Assembly: GCF_009725205.1 (NCBI RefSeq)
Contig: NZ_WNZY01000003.1
Location: 248,001-312,000, forward strand
Origin: Paenibacillus timonensis
GTDB taxonomy: Bacteria; Bacillota; Bacilli; Paenibacillales; Paenibacillaceae
Direction: 5' to 3'
DNA: 64,000 bases
Part shown: positions 11,191-19,828 of the stretch, piece by piece
Layout: each line of letters starts with the position of its first letter
Position numbering within the stretch: position 1 is the stretch's first letter
Made by a program: the position numbers and the translations under genes
Notes under the pieces: generated by a model
What the model was told of the DNA's origin: nothing
The model's input: only the letters and a program-made list of their open reading frames with translations
Databases searched by the model: none

Positions 11191-13009
11191 CGAAATCACC
11201 CGCCCCATATCTTGGTATCACACATTGAATCGTTGTTCCATATCCGGGCAGCGAACAAATAAATAATCCATACCTGCTCCCATACTGAAACCTCAGCCGG
11301 TCATATACGCTGCGGAGTCCCAGCCCCCGGCGTTCATGACTTGGATAAGGCGCCAAGGAACGGTATGCCGGATCGTCCATATCCGCGTATTGAATGTTCG
11401 CCAGCTGCTCGTTCGTCATCCCAATTCCGTTGTCTTCGATTCTCAGCAGGATGCGGTCCTGTTCCATTCTCCCCGTGACCGTGATCCTGCCTTTATAGTC
11501 GATCCCCTCAAACCCGTGCTGAATGCTGTTCTCCACGAGGGGCTGCAGGGTCAATTTTAACAGCAGGCAGTTCTTCATCTCGTCCGGTATATCGATAACA
11601 TACTCAAACAGTTCATCAAACCGGAATTTTTGTATTTCCAAATAGCTGCGTAAATGCTCGACTTCCAAGCTCAGCTTGATCTCTTCCTTATCCTGAATGC
11701 TGATTCGCAAAATGCTGGCAAGACGGAGCACCATCTCGCTTACCTTACGCCCTTCATTCTGAACCGCGAGCACGTTGATCGATTCCAGCGTATTAAAGAG
11801 GAAATGCGGCTTAATCTGGGCCTGGAGGACGCGCAGTTCGGCGTTCGCCTTCTGCAATTGCTCCCGTTTGACCTGATCAAACAGCTCATTGATTTTATCC
11901 ATTTGATTGTTAAAACCTTTTTGCAGCAGAAGTAGCTCGTCATCGCCTTTCTCATCCACGCGGGCGTTCAGATCGCCGCTCTCGACCTTGCGCATGAACC
12001 GTACGATCACGCCGATCGTTCCGGTAATCCGATTGATAAAGATGAAGTTAAACAACATCGCCGTCAATACGCATACACAGATAATGGCGACAAACCATTT
12101 CGCAAAGGTCGTCACCTCCTGCGACAAATAACTCCATGAAGTCACCGAGACGAGGCTCCACGGGTAATCCTGCAATTTGTAAATCGAGATGACGCTCTCT
12201 TTCCCGTTAAATTTCCCTTTAAAACTCCGATACCCCTCGCCCAGTTCCCAGTCCTTCAGCAGATAAGCTCCGATTTGCTGACCGTCCAGCTCCGATTGAT
12301 AATCGTATAGAATCAGGCCCTTATCATTGACCAACATAAACCGGGTATCCCGCATCTGGCTGCCGAGCTTCAGGTTCTGAAAAATCTTTTCGAACTCCCA
12401 GTTCTTGATCTGCACCACCAACACGCCAACCCGCTCCAGATTGCTAAGCTCCTTAATCAGGCGAATTTGCGTAAACACGTTGTCCGACCCGGTGAGTTCC
12501 GGATATTCGTGCGGAGCGATCCATTTGGGTTGGCCGTTTAGGGCCATCACTTCCGTATATAAAGGATGCTCCTTGAATTTCTCGTAGGGCAGCGTCTCAA
12601 AATTTTCCTTATTGAAAATAGCGATGACATTGGATTCCCGGCCCCCGTGAATGTTATACAAAAACGCGTAATCGATGGCCGGATGGCTATACAGCAAGGA
12701 CCGGAAATTTCGCTGATTGGCGTTCAGCTCCAGCTGCGTCGTGGCCGTCAAATCCTGGGTATCCGGGTCCTTGGCGGACAATGCCGCCTGAAACACCCCT
12801 TTGGCAATGCCGTTATCGGTGACATTGTCCATCTCCTGGAAGACGTTCTTGATGCTGTAGCCGATTGCCTTCAGCGAATATTCCGCCTGCTGGCTGTATT
12901 TCTTCTCGATCGAGTTGAACGTGACGAAGAACGTGATAATGCCAAGCACAAATAAGGGAATGATCACTAATCCTAAAAAGGCGGTAAATAGTTTGATCCG
13001 TAAATTCAT
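11165..13009 (-). CDS. YesM-type sensor histidine kinase
   Basis: 614 residues. Transmembrane segments at about 7-29 and 304-326 enclose a roughly 275-residue extracellular Cache-like sensor. A HAMP segment (327-378) leads into a His_kinase domain with phosphorylated His402 in IKPHFLFNTLESIN. An HATPase_c domain follows with PLVENSIQHGFEG (N box) and IEDNGIGM plus GLGLRSVYDRL (G boxes). This architecture belongs to the LytS/YesM group, which mostly senses carbohydrates or works with sugar transporters. It lies directly downstream of the ABC permeases and overlaps its response regulator gene. Confidence 0.95.
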   Translation of the reverse strand: MNLRIKLFTAFLGLVIIPLFVLGIITFFVTFNSIEKKYSQQAEYSLKAIGYSIKNVFQEMDNVTDNGIAKGVFQAALSAKDPDTQDLTATTQLELNANQRNFRSLLYSHPAIDYAFLYNIHGGRESNVIAIFNKENFETLPYEKFKEHPLYTEVMALNGQPKWIAPHEYPELTGSDNVFTQIRLIKELSNLERVGVLVVQIKNWEFEKIFQNLKLGSQMRDTRFMLVNDKGLILYDYQSELDGQQIGAYLLKDWELGEGYRSFKGKFNGKESVISIYKLQDYPWSLVSVTSWSYLSQEVTTFAKWFVAIICVCVLTAMLFNFIFINRITGTIGVIVRFMRKVESGDLNARVDEKGDDELLLLQKGFNNQMDKINELFDQVKREQLQKANAELRVLQAQIKPHFLFNTLESINVLAVQNEGRKVSEMVLRLASILRISIQDKEEIKLSLEVEHLRSYLEIQKFRFDELFEYVIDIPDEMKNCLLLKLTLQPLVENSIQHGFEGIDYKGRITVTGRMEQDRILLRIEDNGIGMTNEQLANIQYADMDDPAYRSLAPYPSHERRGLGLRSVYDRLRFQYGSRYGLFICSLPGYGTTIQCVIPRYGAGDFDEIKSVAS

Positions 13010-13060
13010 CGGCGGCAGCTCCCAATTGGTAAGACTCCCCTTATTTTAACATGCCTCCGT

Positions 13061-13888
13061 CTATCCTTTAACGCTGCCGGCCGTAACGCCTTCAATTATT
13101 TTTTCCTGGAGCACCGCATAGATGATCATGACCGGCAGCACGCTGAACACGATCCCTGCTGACATTTGTGCATAATTCGTGTTGTATGCGTCTCGGAAAC
13201 CCACCATACCAACCGGGAGCGTACGCAGTTCTTCACTGGACAGAAAATAATTGGCCAGCAAAAACTCGTTCCAATTGCCGAGAAAATTGATGATGAACAC
13301 GGTCACGATCGCCGGCACCGTCAGAGGGAGCATGACTTTGAAGAACATCCCTAACGAGGATAGGCCGTCCATGACGGCAGCCTCTTCAATTTCACCGGGA
13401 ATGGAGCGCATGAATGCTGCCAAAATGATGACCGAAAAAGGAATCGCGTTGGCCACATAAGGCAATATCAACGCCATATGCGTGTCGAGCACATTCAAGT
13501 TCCGCATCATGCCATAGATCGGCAGCAGCAGCGAATTGTTCGGGATCAGCATCCCCAGCAGGATGAGCTGGAACACGATCGCGCTGATTCGGTTGTACCG
13601 CATGCGCGTCACCGCAAACGCCAGCATCGCTGCAAAGAAGATGGACAAGCAAGCCGACAATACGCCGATGTATAAGCTGTTAAAGAAAAACGTGCTGATC
13701 TTGGCGTTAACCCATGCATTCACGTAATTATCGAATATGATCGACGACGGCAAACCAAACGGATTCGACGCAATCGCCTGGTTATCGGTTTTGACCGAGG
13801 AGAACAACACGAACAGAAACGGATACAAAATGATGAGTAGATACGCCATGAGAAACAGATGCGGGATCGACTTTTTTAGCATTCTCAT
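13061..13888 (-). CDS. Carbohydrate ABC transporter permease (MalG/CUT1 type)
   Basis: 275 residues with six predicted transmembrane helices. The inner-membrane EAA loop EIEEAAVMDGLSSLGMFFKVMLPL (near residues 185-210) contacts the missing ATPase. The C-terminus GVTAGSVKG is typical of MalG-like permeases. The start codon overlaps the stop of the upstream permease by one base (TGATG), showing translational coupling. No ATP-binding protein is encoded nearby, so a shared MsmX-type ATPase elsewhere in the genome is expected, as is usual for CUT1 systems in Bacilli. Confidence 0.93.
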   Translation of the reverse strand: MRMLKKSIPHLFLMAYLLIILYPFLFVLFSSVKTDNQAIASNPFGLPSSIIFDNYVNAWVNAKISTFFFNSLYIGVLSACLSIFFAAMLAFAVTRMRYNRISAIVFQLILLGMLIPNNSLLLPIYGMMRNLNVLDTHMALILPYVANAIPFSVIILAAFMRSIPGEIEEAAVMDGLSSLGMFFKVMLPLTVPAIVTVFIINFLGNWNEFLLANYFLSSEELRTLPVGMVGFRDAYNTNYAQMSAGIVFSVLPVMIIYAVLQEKIIEGVTAGSVKG

Positions 13889-14772
13889 CAGTATTCAATC
13901 CTTTCTGTGCGTCTGACCACGAGGATTTGGTACACGGCGGTAATGATGATCGTAAACGCAAAAATGAGCACCGCGATGGCATTGCCAAATCCATGGCGGA
14001 AGCTGGTGATCGCGTAGCGGATCATATAGGTTGCCATGACGTCCGTCGAACCGGCCGGGCCGCCTTTGGTCATGACCAAGACGATATCGGCCGCTTTCAT
14101 GGCTCCGGCTACCGACAGCATGATGACGACGCTAATAATCGGCATAATTAACGGAATCGTAATTTTGACGGCTCGTTGAATGCCGTTCGCCCCGTCGATC
14201 GCCGCCGCTTCGTCTAGCTCGCGAGGAATCGCCAGGATCGCCGCCAGCACCATGACGATATAGAACCCCGTCCACTGCCAGGCATTCGTAATGAGGATAG
14301 AAATCATCGCCCAATTCTTGTCGGATAACCAATACACCGGGGAAATCCCAAACACGCCTAGCAATTGATTCATCAATCCAAAATCGGGATTATAAATGAA
14401 CCCCCACAATATCCCGATGACGGCCGTCGACATGATCGATGGCATAAAAACAGCCGTCTTGTACAATCCCTTCAGCTTCTTTACATTTGCAATCAGCAAG
14501 GAGAAGAACACGATCAGCGGCACCTGGACCAAGCAGGAGAACAAAATAAAGTACACATTGTTCCGCACCGATTTCCAGAACGCTTGATCCTCGAACGCCA
14601 TCGTGTAATTATCCAATCCAATGTAAGTCATGTGTTTGGAAATGCCGTTCCAACTAGTAAAGCTGTTGTTGATGGCCGTAAAGATCGGATAAATGAAAAA
14701 GGCAAAGAACAAGATCAATGCTGGGAGAACAAACAAACCATAGATCAGAGGACTTCTGAGCGCTTTGTTCAT
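13888..14772 (-). CDS. Carbohydrate ABC transporter permease (MalF/CUT1 type)
   Basis: 294 residues with six transmembrane segments and an EAA loop around RELDEAAAIDGANGIQRAVKI. It is the partner of the MalG-like protein that follows it. The ATG at 14772 (MNKALRSPLIYG) has the strong ribosome site GGAGGTATTGGC; longer in-frame starts up to 14850 add a non-membrane extension and are rejected. The first helix and the WNGISKHMTYIGLDNY periplasmic-type loop are typical of UgpA/LacF-like subunits. Confidence 0.93.
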   Translation of the reverse strand: MNKALRSPLIYGLFVLPALILFFAFFIYPIFTAINNSFTSWNGISKHMTYIGLDNYTMAFEDQAFWKSVRNNVYFILFSCLVQVPLIVFFSLLIANVKKLKGLYKTAVFMPSIMSTAVIGILWGFIYNPDFGLMNQLLGVFGISPVYWLSDKNWAMISILITNAWQWTGFYIVMVLAAILAIPRELDEAAAIDGANGIQRAVKITIPLIMPIISVVIMLSVAGAMKAADIVLVMTKGGPAGSTDVMATYMIRYAITSFRHGFGNAIAVLIFAFTIIITAVYQILVVRRTERIEY

Positions 14773-14859
14773 GCCAATACCTCCGTAGTTGGAAGCAAGG
14801 GCGTCCCCCCGGACCGCTGCCGGCGGTTGACGCCCTTGCTCGATGATCATATTAGATGA

Positions 14860-16251
14860 TTACTCTGCTGCGGCATTGGCCGCTTCTTGCGCCGCCTGTA
14901 CATTTTCCAGCATCTTCGCCGGTTCGATTTCACCGCCGATGATTTGTTGGATGCCCATGCTAAGCGCCGTGTTGACTTCCGCTTGCACGAGGGCGTCAAA
15001 TGCCGGGAACGAGGTGCCGATTTCGCTGACCGCTTTGAATATATCCTGCATCAACGGGTCGTCGGACGCCGTTTTCATTTGTTCCAGATCCATTTTCATC
15101 GCCGGCAGTACACCGTCTTCTTTCAAGCCGCGCAGCTGCATTTCGTCCGTCCACATGTTCTTGATGAATTCCTTAACAGCCGCAAGCTTCCGCGGATCCT
15201 CTGCAACGGCGCTGGAGAAGCCATAACCGTTATTGGCGTCCTGCATGACAACTACCGGATCGCCTGCGTTCACCGGCGGCATATTGAAGAACCCGATTTT
15301 TCCGACCATATCGCCGGCTTGAGCCGGATCACGGAACACGGAGTTGGCCCAGGAGCCGTCCATCATCATGATCGCTTCGCCCGTAATGACTTGGTTTCTC
15401 ATATCTGCGTATTCGAAACCCAGCTCGCCTTTTTTGTAGTAACCCTTTTGTACCCATTCCCGATGTTTCGCGATGGCCGTAACCATCTTCTCATCGGTCC
15501 ATTTTGTTGTACCTGTTTTGAAGCCATACGTGATCTCCGGTCCAGCATAGTACGACCACAGGTTGTTGGTTGTCATCAGCGGAATCCAAGCATCCTTGGA
15601 GGACTGAGCAAACGGAATTTTACCGTCCGCCTTGATTTTCTCGGCGAGTTGCTCCAGTTCTCCAAGCGTCTTAGGCACCGTCAGGCCTTTGGCCTCGAAA
15701 TATTCTTTATTGTAGAAGTAGCCTTCGATCGAACCGCCGATCGGCAGGCCGTACACTTTACCGTCCAGGGTAAACGGATCCAGTGTCGTAAATTTATCTT
15801 TAATGCCCAACTCCTCGATAATCGGCGTCAAGTCCAGCATCAAGCCTTCTTTGGCATACAGCTGGGCATCCGGGCTGCCGAATACGTCGAAGACTTCCGG
15901 CGGTTTGCCTGCGGCCATCTCACCCCGCAGCTTCTCTTTGCGGTTTACTTCAGAATCGACCGCATCCAGCTTGATGGTTAAGCCTGGCACGGCGGCTTCC
16001 GTTTGTTTGACTACGTCCTCCAGCATCGCCAGGCGGAATTTCTTGGAATCCCCAACCTGCGTGTGACGGATCGTAATTTCAAACGGATCGTTATTCGTTT
16101 CCGTTTCCGTCCCCGCATTCGACGTGCTCTGACCTTCGTTCGCCGGGGCAGCATTCTTTCCGTTATTCCCGGAATTGGAATTGCCGCAGCCCGCCAGCAG
16201 CGCGGATGCGATAAACACAAGAGATAGCAACAGCGTTAAACTCTTCCTCAT
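14860..16251 (-). CDS. Sugar-binding lipoprotein of ABC importer (CUT1)
   Basis: 463 residues. The signal peptide ends in the lipobox ALLAGC with lipidated Cys22, and a Gly/Asn/Thr-rich linker follows to about residue 55. The rest is an extracellular solute-binding protein family 1 fold, with markers such as FDVFGSPDAQLYAKEGLMLDL and KVYGLPIGGSIEGYFYNKEYF. It is the first gene of the six-gene run ending in nagZ. Ligand cannot be read from sequence; an amino sugar or muropeptide-derived oligosaccharide is inferred from nagZ. A sigma-A-like promoter and candidate cre lie 44-72 bases upstream. Confidence 0.92.
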   Translation of the reverse strand: MRKSLTLLLSLVFIASALLAGCGNSNSGNNGKNAAPANEGQSTSNAGTETETNNDPFEITIRHTQVGDSKKFRLAMLEDVVKQTEAAVPGLTIKLDAVDSEVNRKEKLRGEMAAGKPPEVFDVFGSPDAQLYAKEGLMLDLTPIIEELGIKDKFTTLDPFTLDGKVYGLPIGGSIEGYFYNKEYFEAKGLTVPKTLGELEQLAEKIKADGKIPFAQSSKDAWIPLMTTNNLWSYYAGPEITYGFKTGTTKWTDEKMVTAIAKHREWVQKGYYKKGELGFEYADMRNQVITGEAIMMMDGSWANSVFRDPAQAGDMVGKIGFFNMPPVNAGDPVVVMQDANNGYGFSSAVAEDPRKLAAVKEFIKNMWTDEMQLRGLKEDGVLPAMKMDLEQMKTASDDPLMQDIFKAVSEIGTSFPAFDALVQAEVNTALSMGIQQIIGGEIEPAKMLENVQAAQEAANAAAE

Positions 16252-16294
16252 GTTCTATAGACCCTCCTCAAACTCGTTTATGTGATACACCCTC

Positions 16295-16323
16295 ATTATA
16301 GAAAGCGCCATCAGCTTTGATAA
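16295..16323 (-). promoter_or_regulatory. Promoter of the sugar ABC-nagZ operon, with candidate cre site
   Basis: On the minus strand TTATCA (-35, 16318-16323) and TATAAT (-10, 16295-16300) are separated by 17 bases. Between them the 14 bases 16300-16313 read TGATGGCGCTTTCT, 12 of 14 positions matching the CcpA cre consensus TGWAARCGYTWNCW. This would give glucose repression by blocking the promoter. The sigma-A elements are seen; CcpA binding is inference. Confidence 0.6.
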
Positions 16324-16372
16324 GGAGGACATTTTTCTATTAAGGGGATAATATCATCTAAATCGCAAAATG

Positions 16373-16414
16373 AAAACGGTTAAACCTAACATCTATCGAA
16401 AGGTTTAACCGTTT
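16373..16414. terminator. Terminator after pflA
   Basis: A perfect inverted repeat AAACGGTTAAACCT / AGGTTTAACCGTTT with a 14-base centre. It lies 46 bases past the pflA stop and ends the pflBA unit. T-rich sequence follows on the minus strand. Confidence 0.75.
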
Positions 16415-16459
16415 GAGGTTGGGATATTAAGTTTTGATGTAAGATTTACTTACACGTAT

Positions 16460-17200
16460 TTAGGATTTAGCTGCGGTTTGCTGCTCGCCTTCATGAATCA
16501 ACCGATAAGCTCGTTCGATCTCCTCATCCGTCGGGGAAGGCACGCCTTCGAGTGGATAAGCCCAACCGAGCTCCTGCCATTTGTAAATCCCCATTTGGTG
16601 GTAAGGGAGAATTTCGAATTTTTCTACGCCTCGGAGACTGCCGATAAACCGCCCAAGCTCCAGTAAATCCTGCTCATCTTCGTGGATGCCGGGAACATAA
16701 ACATGGCGGATCCACATTTTCCGGTCGTGGTCAGACAACCAGTGCGCCATCTTCAACATCCGATCATTCGGCTTGCCGGTCAGCTTGATGTGCTTCTCAT
16801 TGTCGATATGCTTCAAATCGAGCAGCACCAAATCGGTGACGTCCAGCAAGTCGCGAATCTTGTCCCCTTCGTTGTAGCCGTTCGTATCCAGCGTCGTATG
16901 AAGGTTCCAGCGTTTCTTCGCTTCCCGGAACAATTCGGTAACGAACGGTGCCTGCAGCGTGGCTTCCCCGCCGGATACCGTCAGTCCGCCGCCCGAGGAG
17001 CGATAATAACTCAGGTACGGCTCGATTTCGGCGAGCACTTCATCCACGGTCATTTCCTTGCCTTCCGTCAAGCTCCAGGTGTCCGGGTTATGGCAATACT
17101 GGCACTGCAGCAAGCAGCCCTGCATAAAGAGGACGAAACGAATCCCCGGTCCATCTACCGTTCCGAAAGTCTCCAATGAATGTATGCGACCTTTAAGCAT
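16460..17200 (-). CDS. pflA: Pyruvate formate-lyase activating enzyme
   Basis: 246 residues, the same length as E. coli PflA. It is a radical-SAM enzyme with the CX3CX2C motif CLLQCQYC binding the [4Fe-4S] cluster and the glycine-rich SGGEATLQ motif for SAM. It makes the glycyl radical on PflB under anoxia. The chosen ATG at 17200 (MLKGRIHSLETFGTVDGPG) follows AAAGGGTGA; the in-frame ATG at 17218 lacks a ribosome site. It is 116 bases downstream of pflB and has no promoter of its own that I can see, so it shares the pflB transcript. Confidence 0.96.
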   Translation of the reverse strand: MLKGRIHSLETFGTVDGPGIRFVLFMQGCLLQCQYCHNPDTWSLTEGKEMTVDEVLAEIEPYLSYYRSSGGGLTVSGGEATLQAPFVTELFREAKKRWNLHTTLDTNGYNEGDKIRDLLDVTDLVLLDLKHIDNEKHIKLTGKPNDRMLKMAHWLSDHDRKMWIRHVYVPGIHEDEQDLLELGRFIGSLRGVEKFEILPYHQMGIYKWQELGWAYPLEGVPSPTDEEIERAYRLIHEGEQQTAAKS

Positions 17201-17316
17201 CTTCGTCACCCTTTCCATGTTAAGCCGGCGATAAAAGAATGGGGAGAAAGGCGATATGGCCTAACTCCCCAATCTATCGTTCAGCTTCAATTATTGCTGC
17301 CTGTCAGCAGTAAGTT

Positions 17317-19578
17317 TTACATTTTACCGTGGAACGTACGGTTGATGACATCCAACTGTTGCTCACGAGTCAACTTGATGAAGTTCACCGCATAACCCGA
17401 TACGCGGATCGTCAGCTGCGGATATTGTTCCGGATGATCCATCGCGTCAAGCAGCGTCTCACGGTCAAATACGTTAACGTTCAGGTGATGCGCGTTGCTG
17501 CCGAAGTAACCGCCCATCATCGAAGCGAGGTTCGAGATCCGGCTTTCTTCGTCTTTGCCCAGCGCCTTAGGTACGATCGAGAAGGTGTTCGAGATGCCGT
17601 CCAAGCTGTGCTCGTAAGGCAGTTTCGCTACCGAGCTCAGGGAAGCCAAGGCACCTTTCTTATCGCGGCCGTGCATTGGGTTCGCACCAGGTGCGAACGG
17701 TTCGCCGGCTTTACGTCCGTCAGGCGTTGTACCTGTTTTCTTACCATATACAACGTTCGAGGTAATTGTCAAGATCGATTGCGTTGGCAATGCGTTCCGG
17801 TAAGTTTGGTGTTTGCGAATCATACTCATGAACGTTTCTACCAGATTCACGGCAATTTGGTCAACACGGTCGTCGTTGTTGCCGTAGCAAGGGAATTCGC
17901 CTTCGGTAACGAAGTCAACGGCGATGCCATTCTCGTTGCGAACCGGTTTAACCTTCGCGTATTTGATGGCGCTGAGCGAGTCGGCCACAACCGACAGACC
18001 GGCGATACCGCAAGCCATCGTACGCAGGATGTCACGATCATGAAGCGCCATTTCGATCCGTTCGTAAGCGTATTTGTCATGCATGAAATGAATGACGTTC
18101 AGCGTATTTACATACAATTTAGCCAACCATTCCATCATCGGAACGAAACGCTTCATGACTTCGTCATATTCGAGATATTCGGAAGTGATCGCCGGATATT
18201 CCGGACCCACTTGCGAACCGTATCTTTCGTCTTTACCGCCGTTGATCGCGTACAGCAAGCATTTTGCCAGGTTCGCGCGGGCGCCGAAGAATTGCATTTG
18301 TTTACCGATTCTCATTGCGGATACGCAGCAAGCGATACCGTAGTCGTCGCCGTAAATCGGACGCATCAGATCATCGTTCTCGTATTGGATCGAGCTGGTT
18401 TCGATCGATACCTTCGCGCAATATTTCTTGAACGCATCTGGCAATTTATCCGACCAAAGCACGGTCAAGTTTGGTTCTGGAGCAGCTCCCAGATTGTAGA
18501 GCGTGTGCAGGAAGCGGAAGCTGTTCTTCGTTACGCGAGTGACGCCTTGCACGGACATCCCGCCGATCGATTCCGTTACCCAAGTTGGGTCGCCGCTGTA
18601 CAATTCGTTATATTCCGGAGTTCTCAGGAATTTCACGATCCGCAGCTTCATAACGAAATGGTCAACCAGTTCTTGAGCCGATTCTTCCGTCAATACGCCT
18701 TCGGCCAGGTCGCGTTCGATATAAGCATCGAGGAACGAAGATACGCGGCCAAGGGACATTGCGGCGCCGTCTTGTTCTTTAACGGCTGCAAGGTATCCAA
18801 AATACAGCCATTGGAAAGCTTCTTTCGCGTTGTTCGCTGGTCTTGCGATATCAAAGCCGTACATTTGGCCCAGTTGTTTCAACTCGCCCAAAGCGCGGAT
18901 TTGCTCGGACAATTCTTCGCGTTGGCGAATGATTTCTTCGCTCATAACGTCAACGTCCAACTCGTCAAGCTCTTGTTTCTTTTGGTTGATCAGGAAGTCA
19001 ACGCCGTACAGGGCTACGCGGCGATAGTCGCCGATGATCCGGCCGCGGCCGTAAGCATCGGGCAAGCCGGTGATAATCCCGGTATGACGGGCATTTCTCA
19101 TATCTGCAGTATAGGCATCAAATACGCCTTGGTTATGTGTTTTACGAACGTTCGTGTACAGATCCACGATTTCTTCCGGAAGCTCAAAGCCGTAAGCTTT
19201 ACAAGCCGTAATAACCATCCGGATGCCGCCGTTAGGACGGATCGTGCGTTGGAAAGGCGCGGAGCCTTGCACACCAACGATTTGTTCTTTGTCTTTGTCA
19301 AGGTATCCAGGAGCATGGGAAGTAATGGTCGAAGGCGTGTTTACGTCAACATCCAATACGCCGCCTGCTTCTCTTTCTTTCTTGGACAAGCCCGATACGA
19401 TTTCCCACAAGGCTTTCGTGTTTGCCGTAGCGCCTTTCAAGAAAGATTCGTTGCCATGATAAGGCGTGATGTTCGTATCGATGAAATCCTTGGTGTTCAC
19501 CTCATTCATCCATTTGCCCGGTTTGAAGCCTCTCCATGCGTTTTGCACTTCTTGCACTTCTTTTTCGATCACCGACAT
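17317..19578 (-). CDS. pflB: Formate C-acetyltransferase (pyruvate formate-lyase)
   Basis: 753 residues. It splits pyruvate with CoA into acetyl-CoA and formate during anaerobic growth. The adjacent active-site cysteines are in [10 protein letters not shown] and the radical glycine is Gly728 in RVSGYAVNF near the C-terminus. The ATG at 19578 ([12 protein letters not shown]) has GGAGGGAATAAAG upstream; the ATG at 19593 lies inside this ribosome site. Three Fnr-like sites lie between this gene and adhE, one with a -10 TATGAT at the right distance, so it is expected to be switched on by Fnr without oxygen. The formate made may leave through the FocA/NirC channel encoded 4 kb away. Confidence 0.98.
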   Translation of the reverse strand: MSVIEKEVQEVQNAWRGFKPGKWMNEVNTKDFIDTNITPYHGNESFLKGATANTKALWEIVSGLSKKEREAGGVLDVDVNTPSTITSHAPGYLDKDKEQIVGVQGSAPFQRTIRPNGGIRMVITACKAYGFELPEEIVDLYTNVRKTHNQGVFDAYTADMRNARHTGIITGLPDAYGRGRIIGDYRRVALYGVDFLINQKKQELDELDVDVMSEEIIRQREELSEQIRALGELKQLGQMYGFDIARPANNAKEAFQWLYFGYLAAVKEQDGAAMSLGRVSSFLDAYIERDLAEGVLTEESAQELVDHFVMKLRIVKFLRTPEYNELYSGDPTWVTESIGGMSVQGVTRVTKNSFRFLHTLYNLGAAPEPNLTVLWSDKLPDAFKKYCAKVSIETSSIQYENDDLMRPIYGDDYGIACCVSAMRIGKQMQFFGARANLAKCLLYAINGGKDERYGSQVGPEYPAITSEYLEYDEVMKRFVPMMEWLAKLYVNTLNVIHFMHDKYAYERIEMALHDRDILRTMACGIAGLSVVADSLSAIKYAKVKPVRNENGIAVDFVTEGEFPCYGNNDDRVDQIAVNLVETFMSMIRKHQTYRNALPTQSILTITSNVVYGKKTGTTPDGRKAGEPFAPGANPMHGRDKKGALASLSSVAKLPYEHSLDGISNTFSIVPKALGKDEESRISNLASMMGGYFGSNAHHLNVNVFDRETLLDAMDHPEQYPQLTIRVSGYAVNFIKLTREQQLDVINRTFHGKM

Positions 19579-19649
19579 CTTTATTCCCTCCATTTATATA
19601 GTGGTCGCGGTTTGAAGGATATTTCCCGCGCCTCATGATCCCTAAAATT

Positions 19650-19665
19650 TGTGATACTTTTCACA
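19650..19665. promoter_or_regulatory. Fnr-like site proximal to pflB
   Basis: TGTGATACTTTTCACA matches the TGTGA-N6-TCACA palindrome perfectly. It is 72 bases upstream of the pflB start but downstream of the better-placed promoter at 19746. It could serve a second promoter or act as a repressing site; no convincing -10 box was found for it. Confidence 0.65.
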
Positions 19666-19745
19666 ACTTAGACAATAATTGTGCCCGGCCATCCGGACCG
19701 GGGTTCCACTCCATCATCACTCTATGAGGGATCATTTATAATGTA

Positions 19746-19807
19746 ATCATAGCTTATGTCCTATAAAAAGATTGTGACAAATATCACATTAAGTGATATT
19801 TGTCACG
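19746..19807 (-). promoter_or_regulatory. Fnr-dependent promoter of pflB with paired Fnr sites; also adhE terminator hairpin
   Basis: The -10 box TATGAT is at 19746-19751 (minus strand). Twenty-one bases upstream is a perfect Fnr palindrome TGTGACAAATATCACA (19773-19788), the distance expected for a class II site near -41.5. A second site (19792-19807) follows. The two contain exact 14-base inverted arms (19774-19787 and 19793-19806). On the adhE transcript these arms form a hairpin 22 bases after the stop codon, followed by TTTTT, so the element is probably both operator and terminator. Confidence 0.75.
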
Positions 19808-19828
19808 TTTTCACGAAGCGATGTTCAC

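Noticed and set aside
14887-15981. 364-codon plus-strand ORF opposite the sugar-binding lipoprotein
   Set aside because: Antisense shadow with no signal peptide or domain.
17329-19638. 769-codon plus-strand ORF opposite pflB
   Set aside because: It mirrors pflB codon bias, has no recognisable domain and no ribosome site; pflB is unmistakable on the other strand.
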